Of a stretch of 64,000 bases of DNA, positions 10,488 through 24,996 are shown one piece after another. The DNA is taken from NCBI RefSeq assembly GCF_949628215.1, contig NC_134276.1, positions 133,610,125 to 133,674,124 on the forward strand. The letters run 5' to 3'. A program made the position numbers and the translations under genes. A model generated the notes under the pieces. It saw nothing but the letters and a program-made list of their open reading frames with translations. It had not been told where the DNA came from and made no database searches. Positions within the stretch are counted from its first letter, which is position 1, and the number at the start of each line of letters is the position of its first letter. Source of the DNA: Phalacrocorax aristotelis (taxonomy: Eukaryota; Chordata; Aves; Suliformes; Phalacrocoracidae).

Positions 10488-12307
10488 CATTGTAAACCAG
10501 GAGCCTGTCTCTGTCAATTAGAGACGCAAAGAGCAGAAGATGCAAAACCATTCCCCACACACCCTCCTGGCTTCCAGCAACTGGGGACCTGATGTTCCTA
10601 GGTCAGATGACGGGGTGTCTTTCAACCAGCGCCTCCCAGGCAGGAGAGACTTGGGAAGAGAGACTCAATGGTGCCTCCACTGCCAAGCTCTGTGAGATGT
10701 ACAAGGACTCGCCTCAGAAACGCCTCTGCTCTATGCTCCTGGGAAGCTTTATGTCTGTCAGCCCATGGTCTTGCCAGGTGTCCCTTTCCCAGGATCTTGC
10801 ATCAGCCTGGACTAATAAAAGTATTTACTTTATCTGAGTCCAGTGACTGGGTCCAATTGACTGAAATAGTTGAACTAGGAACATGGATTTCTAGAAATGC
10901 AAGCTGCCATTGCTTGTCCATTGATAATACGTAACACAGCTGCCCTCCATTCTCCACTCCTCCTCCTTCCTGTGCCCCTGGAAGGCTGCCAGCATTCTGC
11001 TGAGAACCACTGTATTAAATGAGAGATTTGTCTGCACCTGGAGACGTAACCCCGGAGTGTATGTTTTGAAAGACCCCGAAAAAAATCTTACAAGGGGTCT
11101 GTGGAACATTCAGCGGCATTGAACATTTCGGGTAGGGATTTGTCATCTTAAAGAAAGGACAAGGGGCGCAGGAAGAGGTGTTCCAATTTCAACCTGAATG
11201 CAAAGGAGTCTGTTCATCCTTCACAGCTCTCACTGAAAGACCTGAAGTGAAGGACTGTTCTGAAGCAGTCTGTCTGCTGGATGACTTCTGAGGTGTGCAT
11301 CACAAACACCCCTGTTTGCCTTCATGTGACACCAGTTTGCTCCATGAGCTGCCCTGCTGGCATGCATTCTGTGATTCACAGGAGCCTCTAGAAAGGACCC
11401 CTGAGAGGCAGACGGGAGAACGTGAGGGACTTGAGTGAGGTATATGATGCCTTTCCTGCTGCTAAGAATAACTGGCCAGTTAAAGATTACATAAGTAACA
11501 GGGGAGGGCAAAAAAAGTATGAAGATAAAGGCAGGTATGGTTGAGCTTCCCAATTCAGATGCTGAATTACTGGATTTCCCTGAAATCTGGGTGGATACTA
11601 AACCAAATATTAAACCTTGTGAGGAGAAGGACAAGGAAGCTTCCCTTCATAGCCTAAGTGTTACCTAATAGGTTATTAGAGCTGTAGCTCAGGAAAAATA
11701 TTGTTTTAAAATATCTGATGACAGTCTGTCTCTATGCCAATGGCATGTTTTGGAGAAAGAAGTTATAAATCCACAGAGACATCAAATTATACACTATTGT
11801 AGTTTAAGAGTTGTTCTTGCTCTGCTTAGTTACGATGGGATTAGATAGCTTTGGTAATTTTTGCCATGCTTAGTTCTATTATGGATCTTTCCCTTTTCCA
11901 CAAGAAGCTTCTAATCCTTATTTGTTTCTCGGGATAAAACATGTTTGTAAGAAAACTGTGCACTGATACCAGTTTAAAGCCCAAGACAAGTCATGCAGCT
12001 CCTTGGAGGAGTGCCTGGCCTTGGACTTGTCCTTTAACATGAAGGAAAATTTCCATCTGGACAGTGCCATTGTGTGTACCAGTCCTCCAGGGACCTCAAA
12101 ATTTGATCAAAAAATGGAGTAGAATGATTATTCCTGTTTAGTCTCTCATTCCATTTCAGCATCTCAAAGCATATGACTTCTGTTTAAAGTCACAAGGTTA
12201 TCCTATGTCTTTCAGGAGCTAACACGGTGAAGTTGGCAGCTGCTTGGAAAATGATTATTCATAAAACATATTAAGCTTTAGCAAACTCAGCAACATTCTG
12301 GGATAGC
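10488..12307. other. non-coding upstream of trypsinogen A
   Basis: No gene recognised. It contains copy 2 of the dispersed repeat (11524-11578). Short open frames lack coding features. The same DNA recurs at 48035-49854. Confidence 0.5.
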
Positions 12308-12852
12308 ATAGAATAGAACAGAATAGAATAGAATAGAATCATTAAGGTTGGAAAAGACCTCTAAGATCATCAAGTCCGACACTACCATGCCTCCTAAACA
12401 GCGCCTTGTAGTGCCACATCTACATGTTTTTTGAACACCTCCAGGGTGGTGACTCCACCACCTCCCAGCAGCCTTTTCCAGTGCCTGACCACTCTTTCAG
12501 TAAAGAAATTTTTCCTAATACCCAGCCTGAACCTCCCCTGACGCAACTTGAGGCCATTTCCTCTCGTCCTATCACTAGTAACTTGGGGGAAGAGCCCAAC
12601 ACCGACCTCACTACAACCTCCTTTCAGGTCGTTGTAGAGGGTGATAAGATCTCCCCTCAGCCTCCTCTTCTCCAGACTAAACAATCCCAGCTCCCTCAGC
12701 CACTCCTCATAAGACTTGTTCTCCAGACCCTTCACCAGCTTTGTTGCCCTTCTCTGGACACGCTCCAGCACCTCAATGTCCTTCTTGTACTGAGGGGTCC
12801 AAAACTGAACATGGTATTCAAGGTGTGGCCTCACCGGTGCTGAGTACAGGGG
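12308..12852 (-). mobile_element. CR1 LINE 3' fragment, copy A
   Basis: Reading minus, this is the C-terminal end of CR1 ORF2 in an open frame (12834-12394) with the [20 protein letters not shown] and [19 protein letters not shown] blocks, then the 3' UTR and a tail of ATTCTATTCT repeats at 12308-12345. It is 5'-truncated and has lost the endonuclease and reverse transcriptase. Confidence 0.92.
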
Positions 12853-13265
12853 GACAATATTCAGCTTCTGGTAAAAAAAATATGCTTTTTAAAGAATGAC
12901 GCCATCAACGCAGAGGAGTCTCAAAGGGGTTTGAGAGTTGCTCTCAACAGGTGCCGCGTATAAGAATGAGACAGGCAAATAATCATGCATCTTCCCAAGC
13001 TTGAATGTATTTCTAAATTGAAGGCTGCCCTCTGAAATTATTTAAAATAGCTCTCTGTCTTAGGAAAGGTTTATGATTAACTGATGTGTTGTTTGTACTT
13101 TCTACCAGTGCCTGTTAATGCCCACGTCTGGATCTTCAAATTTTCCACTGTGTACCTTTTGCCTGGAGAAAACCTTGGACTAGAGATAAGGTCATTTCAG
13201 AAAATGTATTTCTAGCAGCTCACGCTTCCAGTCCACCAGTCTGGGCTTGGGGCAGTGTCAAGATC
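12853..13265 (+). other. 5' flank of trypsinogen A
   Basis: The region between the CR1 fragment and the trypsinogen start codon must contain the promoter. I see no clean TATA box or unambiguous pancreatic PTF1 element, so I mark no specific site. Confidence 0.4.
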
Positions 13266-16637
<3,372 letters not shown>

Positions 16638-16719
16638 GACACACTCGTTCTATGTGACCTGCTTTTTCTCCTCATCATTTTCTTCTGTTTTGGGACTGGG
16701 CATACAAAAATTATCAACA

Positions 16720-16725
16720 AATAAA
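16720..16725 (+). terminator. polyadenylation signal of trypsinogen A
   Basis: AATAAA lies 83 bases after the stop codon, a spacing typical of trypsinogen mRNAs with short 3' UTRs. Confidence 0.85.
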
Positions 16726-17174
16726 GACTTTCAGGCACCCCTTCTTTGTGCATCGTTTCTCTGGGTACTTCCACAGGCTGTGATATGGAGGGCAGAGGCA
16801 AGGAATGTCACTCTGGGGAAAATATTTAGTATTTGTGGTGCCTCTCAGCTACCAGGATCTTGGAACATTTTGCAGCCTCATCTTCGGCAGTCTTTCAGTC
16901 AGTTACAGGCAGCCGTTTCTGGAGCAGAACATCTTTTCTGTTTATCAGCATGTACTCAGGTGCTACCAAACTGCCTAAAGCAGCTGAGAGAGTGCGCTGA
17001 ATCCTACAGGCAGCATACCCCTACTGTAGAAAACAGCAGGCAGCAACACAAACCTTCCCCACTGCCCCCACTCCCGCACCCACCAATATGACTGAACTCT
17101 TCCCTCCTTGAAAGCTCTACTTGGGGAATGAAATAACCCCTTTGTACGGCTTGTTCTCTCCACGTCCCAGTGCC
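16726..17174. other. non-coding 3' flank of trypsinogen A
   Basis: No exon or repeat recognised between the polyadenylation signal and the G-rich tract. Confidence 0.5.
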
Positions 17175-17217
17175 GGGGGTGGGGGTGGGTGGGGGTGGGT
17201 GGGGGGTGGGGGTGGGG
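17175..17217 (+). repeat. G-rich tract, predicted G-quadruplex, copy A
   Basis: Forty-three bases consist only of G runs of 3-6 separated by single T. This gives eight G runs with one-base loops, an arrangement known to favour very stable parallel G-quadruplexes on the plus strand. The identical tract is at 54722-54764. Confidence 0.9.
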
Positions 17218-17602
17218 CTGTTGTCTGTACCTTTTTGCTCAGTTAAGTGGCCATGCTGGGCTTGCTTAGTTTTCCTGGAAGAGTCTTTTGACTCTGTCCT
17301 TTTGGACAGAGATGTTCCTGGGTCCCAGTTTTAACTCTTCCTAACTCCAAATGGCACTGGAGTTGAAAGTCCATGAAAAAGCTGCCAAAGTTGCCTATGG
17401 GCTGTGTCACTTGTCTCCTAGAAAAGAAAAGGGAAATAGAGGGTTTGAGTAAAATAACAGGGTAGAAAGAGCAGAGGATAGGTGAAATGGGGAGAAATTT
17501 AAAAGAAATCCAACACTTTCGGATTTCCTTTCAGAGGAAGGGAAGGGACCGGAGAGGAGAAGAGCAGGGCATGAAGGAACAAGTGCCATTTGCCTACAGA
17601 CA

Positions 17603-17925
17603 GGTTTGTGCCTGGCTCTCTCAGATGCTTTGTCAGGGATATATTTCTTGGGAGAGTAATAGGTGCATGAGTCATTATTATAAGCACAATATATGAATAG
17701 GGTCAGACCATCGCTTTTTGCATCCTTGCTCTGGAAGCATTTGCTGAATTCCTTCTCAGCATCTGCCCTTTTCCAGAAAATCCCTGAGCTGTAGCCTGGG
17801 ACCCTTCCCTCACCCTGTTTTCACCTGGAGACAGCGTTCTTATCTGGAAGCATTTGAAATTCACAGATCCCTGACCCTGTCTCCCGGCCTGACCACTGTG
17901 AGTGGAGGGTGGTTGGTATCTTTGC
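17603..17925 (-). pseudogene. TRBV pseudogene with RSS remnant, copy A
   Basis: Minus-strand V exon remnant 17925-17641, with RSS remnant 17640-17603. It starts at an acceptor CCAG|G, and 26 nt later reads TVVRPGDRV, the same spacing as TVVRVGDSV in the intact V at 24997. The frame-3 part reads KRADAEKEFSKCFQS and ends NNDSCTYYS, aligning with GGTADVEEEFRNHFQS and NDSGTYFC. The essential second Cys is Ser, there is a stop in framework 1, and the CDR1/framework-2 region is lost. The nonamer (17603-17611) is identical to that of both intact V segments with a 22-bp spacer, but the heptamer position (17634-17640) matches only 3 of 7. A possible leader starts at ATG 18264-18262 before a GTAAGG donor. 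It is dead by several criteria. Confidence 0.85.
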
Positions 17926-19380
17926 CTGGGTATGTTAGGGGAAAGGGGAAGAAAAGTTGGATGAGAGAGGAGAGGATGCGATGAAAGTTGACAAGATGGT
18001 AATGGTGGGGAAGAAATAAGTCTATCATCAGGCAGAGTGCATTCTCAATTATGACAGACAGGTATGTTGAGAAGAGTAGTCTGGAAACATTCCCAGGCTT
18101 CTGACACTATCCACCCTATGCGTTAAGGTAGGTCCGGTGGGAGAAGGAAGAAATTCCACTTTCCAAATTATCGACCATACTTGATTTTCAAATTTTTGGA
18201 ATATCCTTATGGGATCTCTCCTTACATGCCTGTACACCACAATGCCTGTGGTGGACAGTGCCATGGAGAGGTCACTGACAAAATTGTTCCCTCCTTTGTG
18301 GTCAGTGCTCTGCAGATGTGAGGACACTATTTTTTTTCCACTCTCTCTCTCTGCTGGCATTTCCACATAATGCTTTTATCACCCAGCCCTGCACAGCAGG
18401 CGTGAAAGGATTAGAGAGCTCTGAGCCCTTGATTGGAGGTGAGGGTCAACAGGACAAAGTGCCCTGTACTTTCTCTATTTTTCTCAGGAAAAACTGCAGT
18501 GTAATGAAATTCAATATATTTGCATGCACATATGAAGGCATGAAAACCTTGACCAATCTCACATGGCAGGAAGGGAAGTACCAAAGTGGCAGCAGCACTT
18601 AATTAAAACTCAGTCCAGCTTCTCCAAAGAGGCACAACACTTGGAAGAAGTTTTAAGAATAGAACTGGGCAGCAAACTATGCTGGTTTGTGTAAAAGTGA
18701 ACATATCTCTTGGGGAAGGCTGGAGGGGAGGACCTGTGACTTAAAAATGACATTGTCCTAGAATAAGGAGGACAAAACGACAGGGGGAAAAAAAAAAAGA
18801 AAGTGAGAAAAATTAACAGTTTTCAAGAAGCGGGTATTGCAACACCTTTGTAAACCTGTGGGTCACAGCTGAGATGTCTGCTCTTTGATGTATTTGGAAA
18901 AGGAGGTAACAAGATTTCTGAGGAGATCTCAAATTATCCTAGATAAATCTAAACACCACAGCAAAGAGTAGGGAGAATTACTGAGAGAAAATAAATAGCA
19001 GAAGAAGGGAGCAAACCATCTTAAGAATAAAAGAAATAAAAAAAGGAAAAGAAGAAACAGAAGGAAAAAAAAGTTACACAGAAAGATGAAACCCGCTAAA
19101 GGAGCAATAAGGTCATTAGTGTGCAAACCAGACAGCTAGTGTGAACCGATCAGTGGAGTCAGAGCATATGCCCCATATTCTGTGGGCATATGTCTGTAGT
19201 TGGGAATCTTTAGCCTGATAAAATAGCTTTGATATAATAGACTCCTGAGACACCTCATTCTTGGGGCCACCTGGGTTTGTGCTTGGATGACTGCAGTCCG
19301 TGTTACTAGAAGGGCTTCACTGCACAGGCTGTTAGCTGCATGCTATAGCTATGCAGGTATAACTTGGCTGCATGATATAC
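17926..19380. other. non-coding; possible V-pseudogene leader and purine-rich stretch
   Basis: Apart from the possible leader remnant near 18226-18264 (minus), I see an A/G-rich stretch at 18780-18800 and 18970-19080 and nothing else recognisable. Confidence 0.45.
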
Positions 19381-20003
19381 TGTCCTGGTTTTTGCTGGGA
19401 TAGGGTTAGTTTTCTTCACCGTAGCTGTTATAGTGCTGTGCTTTGGACTTAGTATGAAAATAATGTTGATAACATACTGATGTTTTAGTTGTTGCTAGGT
19501 AGTGCTTAATCAAGGACTTTTCTAGTTTCCCATGCTCTGCCAGGTGCACAAGAAGGCAGGAGGGGAGGGGGCACAGCTAAGAGAACAGATCCAAACTGAC
19601 CAAAGGGATATTCCATATCATATGACATCACACCCTGTATATTAACTCGGGGGAGCTGGCCGGGGGGAGCTGGCCAGGGGCAGGCAGCAATCGTGGCTTG
19701 GGGACCAGCAACATCGGTCAGTGGGTGGTGAGCAGTTGCATTGCTTGTGGTTATTTTATTTTTTACTTTTTTTCTGGGATTCATTTATCTGTCTTTTTAT
19801 TTTCCTTTTTATTATATTATCATAATTATTATAATTACCATTATGACTATTACTATTTTATTTTAATTATTAAAGTGTTCTTATCTCAACCCGTGAGTTT
19901 TCTTGCTTTTGCTCTTTCAGTTCTCTCCTCTATCCCACAGGGGTGGGAGGAGTGAGCAAGCACTGTATGGTGTTTAGTTGCCAACTGGGGCTAAACCACA
20001 GCA
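19381..20003 (+). mobile_element. ERV-L-type 5' LTR, copy A
   Basis: The 623-bp LTR begins TGTCCTGGTTTTTGCTGGGA and ends CAGCA. It is followed after eight bases by a primer-binding site (20012-20029). A late ATTAAA in an AT-rich stretch near 19868 may be its polyadenylation signal. No 3' LTR is found downstream, so the provirus is truncated. The same LTR class is seen at 3676-4241 and 40991-41477. Confidence 0.85.
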
Positions 20004-20011
20004 GTCCTTTT

Positions 20012-20029
20012 TGGTGCCCAACATGAGGC
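20012..20029 (+). other. retroviral primer-binding site (tRNA-Lys1,2-like)
   Basis: The 18 bases TGGTGCCCAACATGAGGC start with the required TGG and differ from the tRNA-Lys1,2 site mainly at C-to-T or G-to-A positions, as CpG decay would produce. The placement directly after the LTR supports the call. Confidence 0.65.
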
Positions 20030-20107
20030 ATGAAGGGTTTGAGATAATAACAGTTACTGGTCATAGCATAGACTCTGTTCTCAATATTAGTTGATCCAAT
20101 CTGCACT

Positions 20108-21018
20108 GTGCTCTTGTATTTGCTGTGCCAGTTAAAGATTGGTGTTGGGTTTTGTGGTCTGCTGTGCTCTGCAGTGATTAGTGATGTTTTGCTTGGGAGA
20201 GTTGTTTTTAAAACACTGGCCTTGAGCTTTATTAGGTATTTGAAGTTTATATTGAAGCCATTACTGTACTTCAGGTACCACCTCATGGATACTATCAACA
20301 ATTATACCTCCTCCTCCTCTGAGAGTTTTTTTATGGAGGAAATAGAGAATTGCACCTTAGCTACTGCCTTTTATAGTGCCTCCTCCCTCATTACAACAAC
20401 TTTTAAGTATCTTGAACATCCTTGGGGAGTTAAGATGCATCTGTTGGTATTGCTTTGGCAGATTGTTTTGGTTTTGTCTAAGGTTAATAAGCAGTTTAAG
20501 AATATCATCCAGAGACCTGCCCTAAGGCTTGATAGTTATGAGTGGCAGGGTGTGTGGGATAGTATGGGCAAATACCTAGGATGGTGGGCACGTCCACTGT
20601 TCTAGAACTTCACCCCTGAACAAGTGCAGAATCCTGAAAAACTAGTAGAGTATTTGGAGGAAGTATGTTGTCACCCTGGCAACTCTAGGGAGACACAGAT
20701 CAGTGCAATGTGCTGAGGCCTGGCCCATGCCTACCAAGCCCTGTTCAACAGTATTCCCAAGGGGAAGAGAAGGCCTGTGAACCTGGGAAGACAAAGAAAA
20801 GGAAAACAACAGGCACTGAGGCTACTCCAACTCCAGCGACAGGCTCCCTGGCTACTCCAACTCGGGTGACACATACTGTGGCCACTCCAACTCCTGCGAC
20901 ATGTACCACAGCCACTCCAACTCCAGCGACAGGCACCATGGCCATTCCAGTCCCCACAACAGGCCCTGCGGCCAATCCAATCCCTGCAACAGGACATGTG
21001 GCTGATCCACCCCTATAA
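20108..21018 (+). pseudogene. endogenous retrovirus gag remnant, copy A
   Basis: The open frame 20108-20605 and its out-of-frame continuation to 21018 align with the gag-like frame of the minus-strand ERV at 40095-41033 (shared INNYTSSS, YLEHPW, RLDSYEWQG and EYLEEVCC blocks). A stop at 20603, a further TGA near 20713 and a frameshift near 20750 break the gene. The N-terminal part is strongly hydrophobic. The tail is an expanded 30-bp repeat. No pol follows. It is non-functional. Confidence 0.8.
20821..21000 (+). repeat. 30-bp tandem repeat in gag tail, copy A
   Basis: Six consecutive 30-bp units (starting 20821, 20851, 20881, 20911, 20941 and 20971), each of the form GCNACTCCAACTCC plus a variable end. 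They encode a Thr/Pro/Ala-rich decapeptide such as ATPTPATGTM. The later units are more diverged. The second ERV has no comparable array. Confidence 0.9.
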
Positions 21019-22164
21019 GACGGTTAGGGAGAAGGAGATCCCTAGCTGAATAGAATGTTTTGGTCTCTCTTGAGTCTCTTATATGCTTAATGTTGAAGTT
21101 TTCCTCCTATCTTTATCCAGAAAAGTGGGAATAGTTATCTTTTTCTCAATGATTGCTAACAGCTTCCTCAATCATGTGGTGCTTAACAAAAAAAAGGAAA
21201 CAGAGAGCATTATGATGTACATATGAGGTACTAGCACTATCAGCACATCTGTGCTGATATACAAAGAGACACGAAGTGTGTGTGTCTGGTTTCTTTCCTC
21301 CAGTGAGCAGGTGAGGTGCTGGAAGAAGCTGGGTTCCACAACCCTCATAAAATTAACAGGCGTGGATCTTTTTCTGCACCCTTCCCCCCCTTGCACTGAG
21401 GGAAGGACCCTGCAACCTGCAAGGTGTCAGTGCTGCCAATGAACTGAGGTTTGTGGCATGGCCAACATGCTGAACTTTGTCTTCCACACCTTTTGCACCA
21501 AGTACAATAGGTGGTTTGTGGCTGCATTACCATCTTTCGCTCCAGCATCAGCTGTTTCACTGCCTCACGTGCATCTGTCCTTTCCCTCCACAAAACGTCC
21601 TTAGCTTTTCCAATGGTTCTGTATGGTTCCAGGAAGTGCAGCTGGCCTTCATTGCTCTGCAGTGCCTAGCTTCTTACCACAAATCCTGATTTAGGATTCT
21701 GCTGACTATGCCAGTTTGTCACATGGGTGATTTAGATCACTTAAAGAATCACCATCAAAGGTATTAGCAAAAGTGGCTTTAATATGATGTTGTGAAAGTG
21801 TGACTTAAAGTTCTATCGTAAGGCTCATTCTATTACTGTATGGCATGATCATTTGAAAAATGATTCAAAATTACCAAGACACAAATCGAAGTTACCATAC
21901 TACAAGGTTATGTGTGATATCAGTTGCTTACCAAAAATCTGCCACTGGTAAAATGTCTCTCCGCCTCGAGGAGCAGCTTTGAGAGATGTCCCATCTCAAG
22001 GGGAAGTCACCACCATGCAGACAACTGGATAGCAGGGAGAGCTAAAAGAAGACTTGTTTAGGCTGTCATGTTTATGGAACAAAGTTGTTGGCACATAGTC
22101 AGATTACATGCGTTGGAAAAGGTATGCATGAGACTCCTTCTACCCACAACTTTGTTCCTTGGTA
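21019..22164. other. non-coding right end of duplication copy A
   Basis: Possible ERV remains up to about 21150. Beyond that no gene or repeat is recognised up to the right breakpoint at 22164. Confidence 0.45.
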
Positions 22165-22551
22165 CAGCAACCCATTATTCATGTGTTAATCGGTCATATC
22201 CATCCATGCTCACTGTGTCGCTCTGCTCCTTTGTGGGTTTTCAGGGAACAGATTGGAACTAGAGGAGTTCTTGGCCCGGTCACAGCTTAGACCTTTGTCT
22301 CCTTTGGAGCCTGTACCAAACTACTGCTAGTTTGGTTAAGGGGTTGAGTGCATCCATCACACTTCTCCACAGCGACAACACCTAGTGCAGATCCCTGACG
22401 AACAGGCTCTCATTCATCTTTGGAAATAACCCTGTCTCATCAGTCCCCGCTCTGATCTCTACAGAAAAAGAGAGAAGACTGCATCTTGTGACAGTGTGAG
22501 GAAAACCCATACTCTCCCAAACACTCAGTGATGGAAATCTGCCCCTGGTAG

Positions 22552-22632
22552 CAGCACAGGCAGCACAGGCACAGAGATGTGTGAGGAGGAAATGCTGAGG
22601 AAAGAAGAGATGCATGACATTGGGGGTGGGCA
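22552..22632 (-). pseudogene. TRBV promoter / 5' UTR relic
   Basis: The run GCAGCACAGGCACAGAG followed by TGTGTGANGAGGAAA matches 25785-25845 upstream of the intact V leader, and more weakly 28620-28690 upstream of the second V. No leader or V exon follows in the minus direction. The DNA breaks into duplication A at 22164, about 390 bases on, which may have removed the V body. Confidence 0.5.
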
Positions 22633-22654
22633 TTACAGAATTATTTTCTTTGGG

Positions 22655-22735
22655 CTAATAGGATTAATCCCAAAACAATTATGAGATTACTTCCCAGGGG
22701 GATTATGGGATTAATTCCCAAGTGGATTATGACCT
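22655..22735. repeat. short degenerate GGATTA-containing repeat
   Basis: Three to four diverged units of about 25 bases with a core like GGATTATGGGATTAATTCCCA. The GGATTA/TAATCC words resemble binding sites of K50 homeodomain proteins (OTX/PITX class), but this may be mere repeat composition. Confidence 0.5.
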
Positions 22736-24629
22736 CTCCTTCTCTGGGGAAGCTATCTGTTCCCTATAACCTGGTGGCATGAGTGTGGAGCAGTTAGTTC
22801 CTAGGCTGGAGCTGTTTGGGCTGACAGCTGAACATTGGCCCTGGGGAGGGGTATAGAGTGGACCCTACTTCACACTAGGCAAAGGGTGACATTCATTTCT
22901 TTTTCCAGGTCAAAGGCAGGTTCAATGGCAAGCTCATGGTCAACAATGCTTTGAATGGCCAGGACGTAAATGGCATGTGGGAAAGACCCCAGGCCTTGGT
23001 TCCACCTCCTGCCCTGAGGGGCACAGAGAGGGCACCCATCCTATCCTGACTAAGAGAGAAAGGGAAGTGGGGGTGGGTGCAGCCAGGCTGGACTGGTGTG
23101 GTCCAGAGAGGTCCAGGTAGAGTAGAGTGCAGCCCCAATAGCTGAAAGGGAGCTCAGCTTTTCTGTGTGATGGAGTAGGGAGCACTGGATGTAAGTAAAG
23201 GCCTGGGGACACTTGTATTGGACAAATCCTGGGGTCCTGATCTAAGACTAGAATCTTGTGTGATGGGACCCCATTACAATCTCTTTGAAATCACAGGGTT
23301 TATTTAAGAATGTTAGAACTGGTTTCAGCAAAGGTGTTCATCTGTAACACCTGAACCATGAAGTGGTCTGCATAGAGAAAAGGGACAGAGGGCATGTTCC
23401 TTCCACAGAGAGTAACCATCTATCCCCTTCTTCCCATCACCAGGCAGGATTAACACACAGTTGTCTTTCTTGGCAGGACTTTAATGGAGATCCAGCGGTC
23501 TATGTGAGTACCACAAAGACCCTCTCATCCAAATATTCCCCTATTCTTGAAAGCTGTACTACACTGAAGAATACACCAAAGGCTCACAGAGGTACTTGGG
23601 GGTGGTATCCAAGGGTTTCCAGTCTGCCCTCCACTCAGGTAAGGGTTGTTTCTAGAACAGGAGCTAGTCTCTCAGGGCCTGGACCAGGACAGTTTGGAAA
23701 GTTTCCCAGATGCAAATCACTCCTCTGAGTACCAGGTCCTGTTCCAAGGCAGTATCACTCCTCCAGCAAAGGAAATTTTGCTAAGGCAGAATTTCCCTAT
23801 CCCAGATTGTGCCATCATCTTTCAGTGCTTTCCTGGACACCTCCAGGAAAAGTCTGTCTCTAACCTGTCCTCAGCTCCCTCCAGGGAATGAGAGGCTGCA
23901 ACTAATGCTCCCCTGCTTTCTCATATTCTGGCTAAACAAACCCAGAAACCTCAACTTCTCGCCACCTGCCCTGTGTTCCAGTGCTCACCCAACACCCCGG
24001 ACATCTCCCTTTGTCCTGAGGACAAAAGATGGTTCCAGTCCACAGCTGTGGCCTCCCCAGTGTGGAGCAGAGTGGGGGAATAATCCCCCTCCTTGCCCTG
24101 ACAGCTCCATTCTGACTAGCAGAGCCAAAGGTGTGGTGAGTTATTGTCACAGAGCATCTTGCAGCTTTGGGTTTCTCAACTACAGCACCGTGCTCTGTCC
24201 CCAGATACTGTTGAGACTTGGGCTACCTCACATACATCAGAGTTCTGATTACAGGGTAGTGGTGCAACCTGGGGACCATGGTGCACAGCAGTGTGCCCAT
24301 TCCCTGGAGACTGGTGGAGCCAAGGAACCAATGCACACATAGAAGTGCTCAGTGGCATCGTCCTGCCAGTGCTCTGGAACTCAGAGCCTCTCACACACAG
24401 AGGTGTGCTGAGCCCCAGGTTACTAACGGAGGCACGTGTACTCTTGGAAACTGAAGAATGAGCAATCCCAGGAGAATCTTGTGGACACATTAATACATAT
24501 AGGAGTGCTCAGTTCCAGGGTCCATTGCCAGATTCAACTCCAGGCTGGCCTTGACTTTCCAGCTGGCAGAGAAAGAAATGGCTGTGTGAACTATTCCACA
24601 TCCTGCTTACCCATGACTTGGTGTAACAG

Positions 24630-24900
24630 GCTGAAAGGGAGAAGAAATGCAAGAGAATTTGGGAAATAGGAGCAGGACAGGTGTGAGAAGACAGAGAAGA
24701 AAAGGGAAGGGGACAGAGAGAAAGAGTAGAGGAGGAAAATGAGAGGCAGTCTATAGGCGGCAGAGAAATGAGGGAAGGCAGCAAGTACAAGAAGAAAAGT
24801 GACTCAGAAATGGGAAAGAAATTAGAGAACAGGCAGAAGACAGATGACACTAGCACTTTCCTTAAGTAGACAGAGCTGGAGGGCAAGAGGAGAAAATTAG
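24630..24900 (+). repeat. polypurine tract downstream of V segment 1
   Basis: About 270 bases are strongly A/G-biased on the plus strand, just beyond the RSS of the intact V. A similar tract follows the second V at 27480-27730, so it probably belongs to the duplicated V unit. Confidence 0.6.
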
Positions 24901-24958
24901 GTACTGTCAAATACAGGGCTCTGTGTGTGCTGGGGGCAGATCCCTGTTTGCATGGAAA

Positions 24959-24996
24959 GGTTTGTGCTATACTGTTCCAACTTTTGTGCCACTGTG
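24959..24996 (-). other. 23-type RSS of V segment 1
   Basis: In minus sense, a perfect heptamer CACAGTG (24996-24990) is followed by a 22-bp spacer and nonamer GCACAAACC (24967-24959), which matches 7 of 9 consensus positions. It directly abuts the V coding end. Confidence 0.92.

Larger units (their letters stand above)
22165..24629. other. non-coding between duplication A and the first intact V
   Basis: Contains a V 5'-flank relic (22552-22632) and a short GGATTA-rich repeat (22655-22735). Exon-like stretches with AG and GT borders near 22909-22965 and 23478-23502 do not form a coherent frame or match a family, so I leave them unassigned. Confidence 0.45.

Noticed and set aside
12424-12843. 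A 139-codon plus-strand open frame
   Set aside because: Antisense of the CR1 ORF2 C-terminus on the minus strand.
19273-19310. A GGTTTGTGC nonamer-like word near 19273
   Set aside because: No heptamer at the proper distance and no V coding sequence beside it.
20731-20997. Minus-strand Gly/Trp/Cys-rich repeated open frames
   Set aside because: They are antisense products of the 30-bp gag repeat and not independent genes.
22191-22245. A CACTGTG word with GGTTTTCAGG nearby, considered as a further RSS
   Set aside because: The nonamer at 22-23 bases is poor, and no V framework residues are encoded beside it.
22909-22965. Exon-like stretch with AG and GT borders (57 bases)
   Set aside because: No partner exon in phase and no family match, so not listed as a gene.
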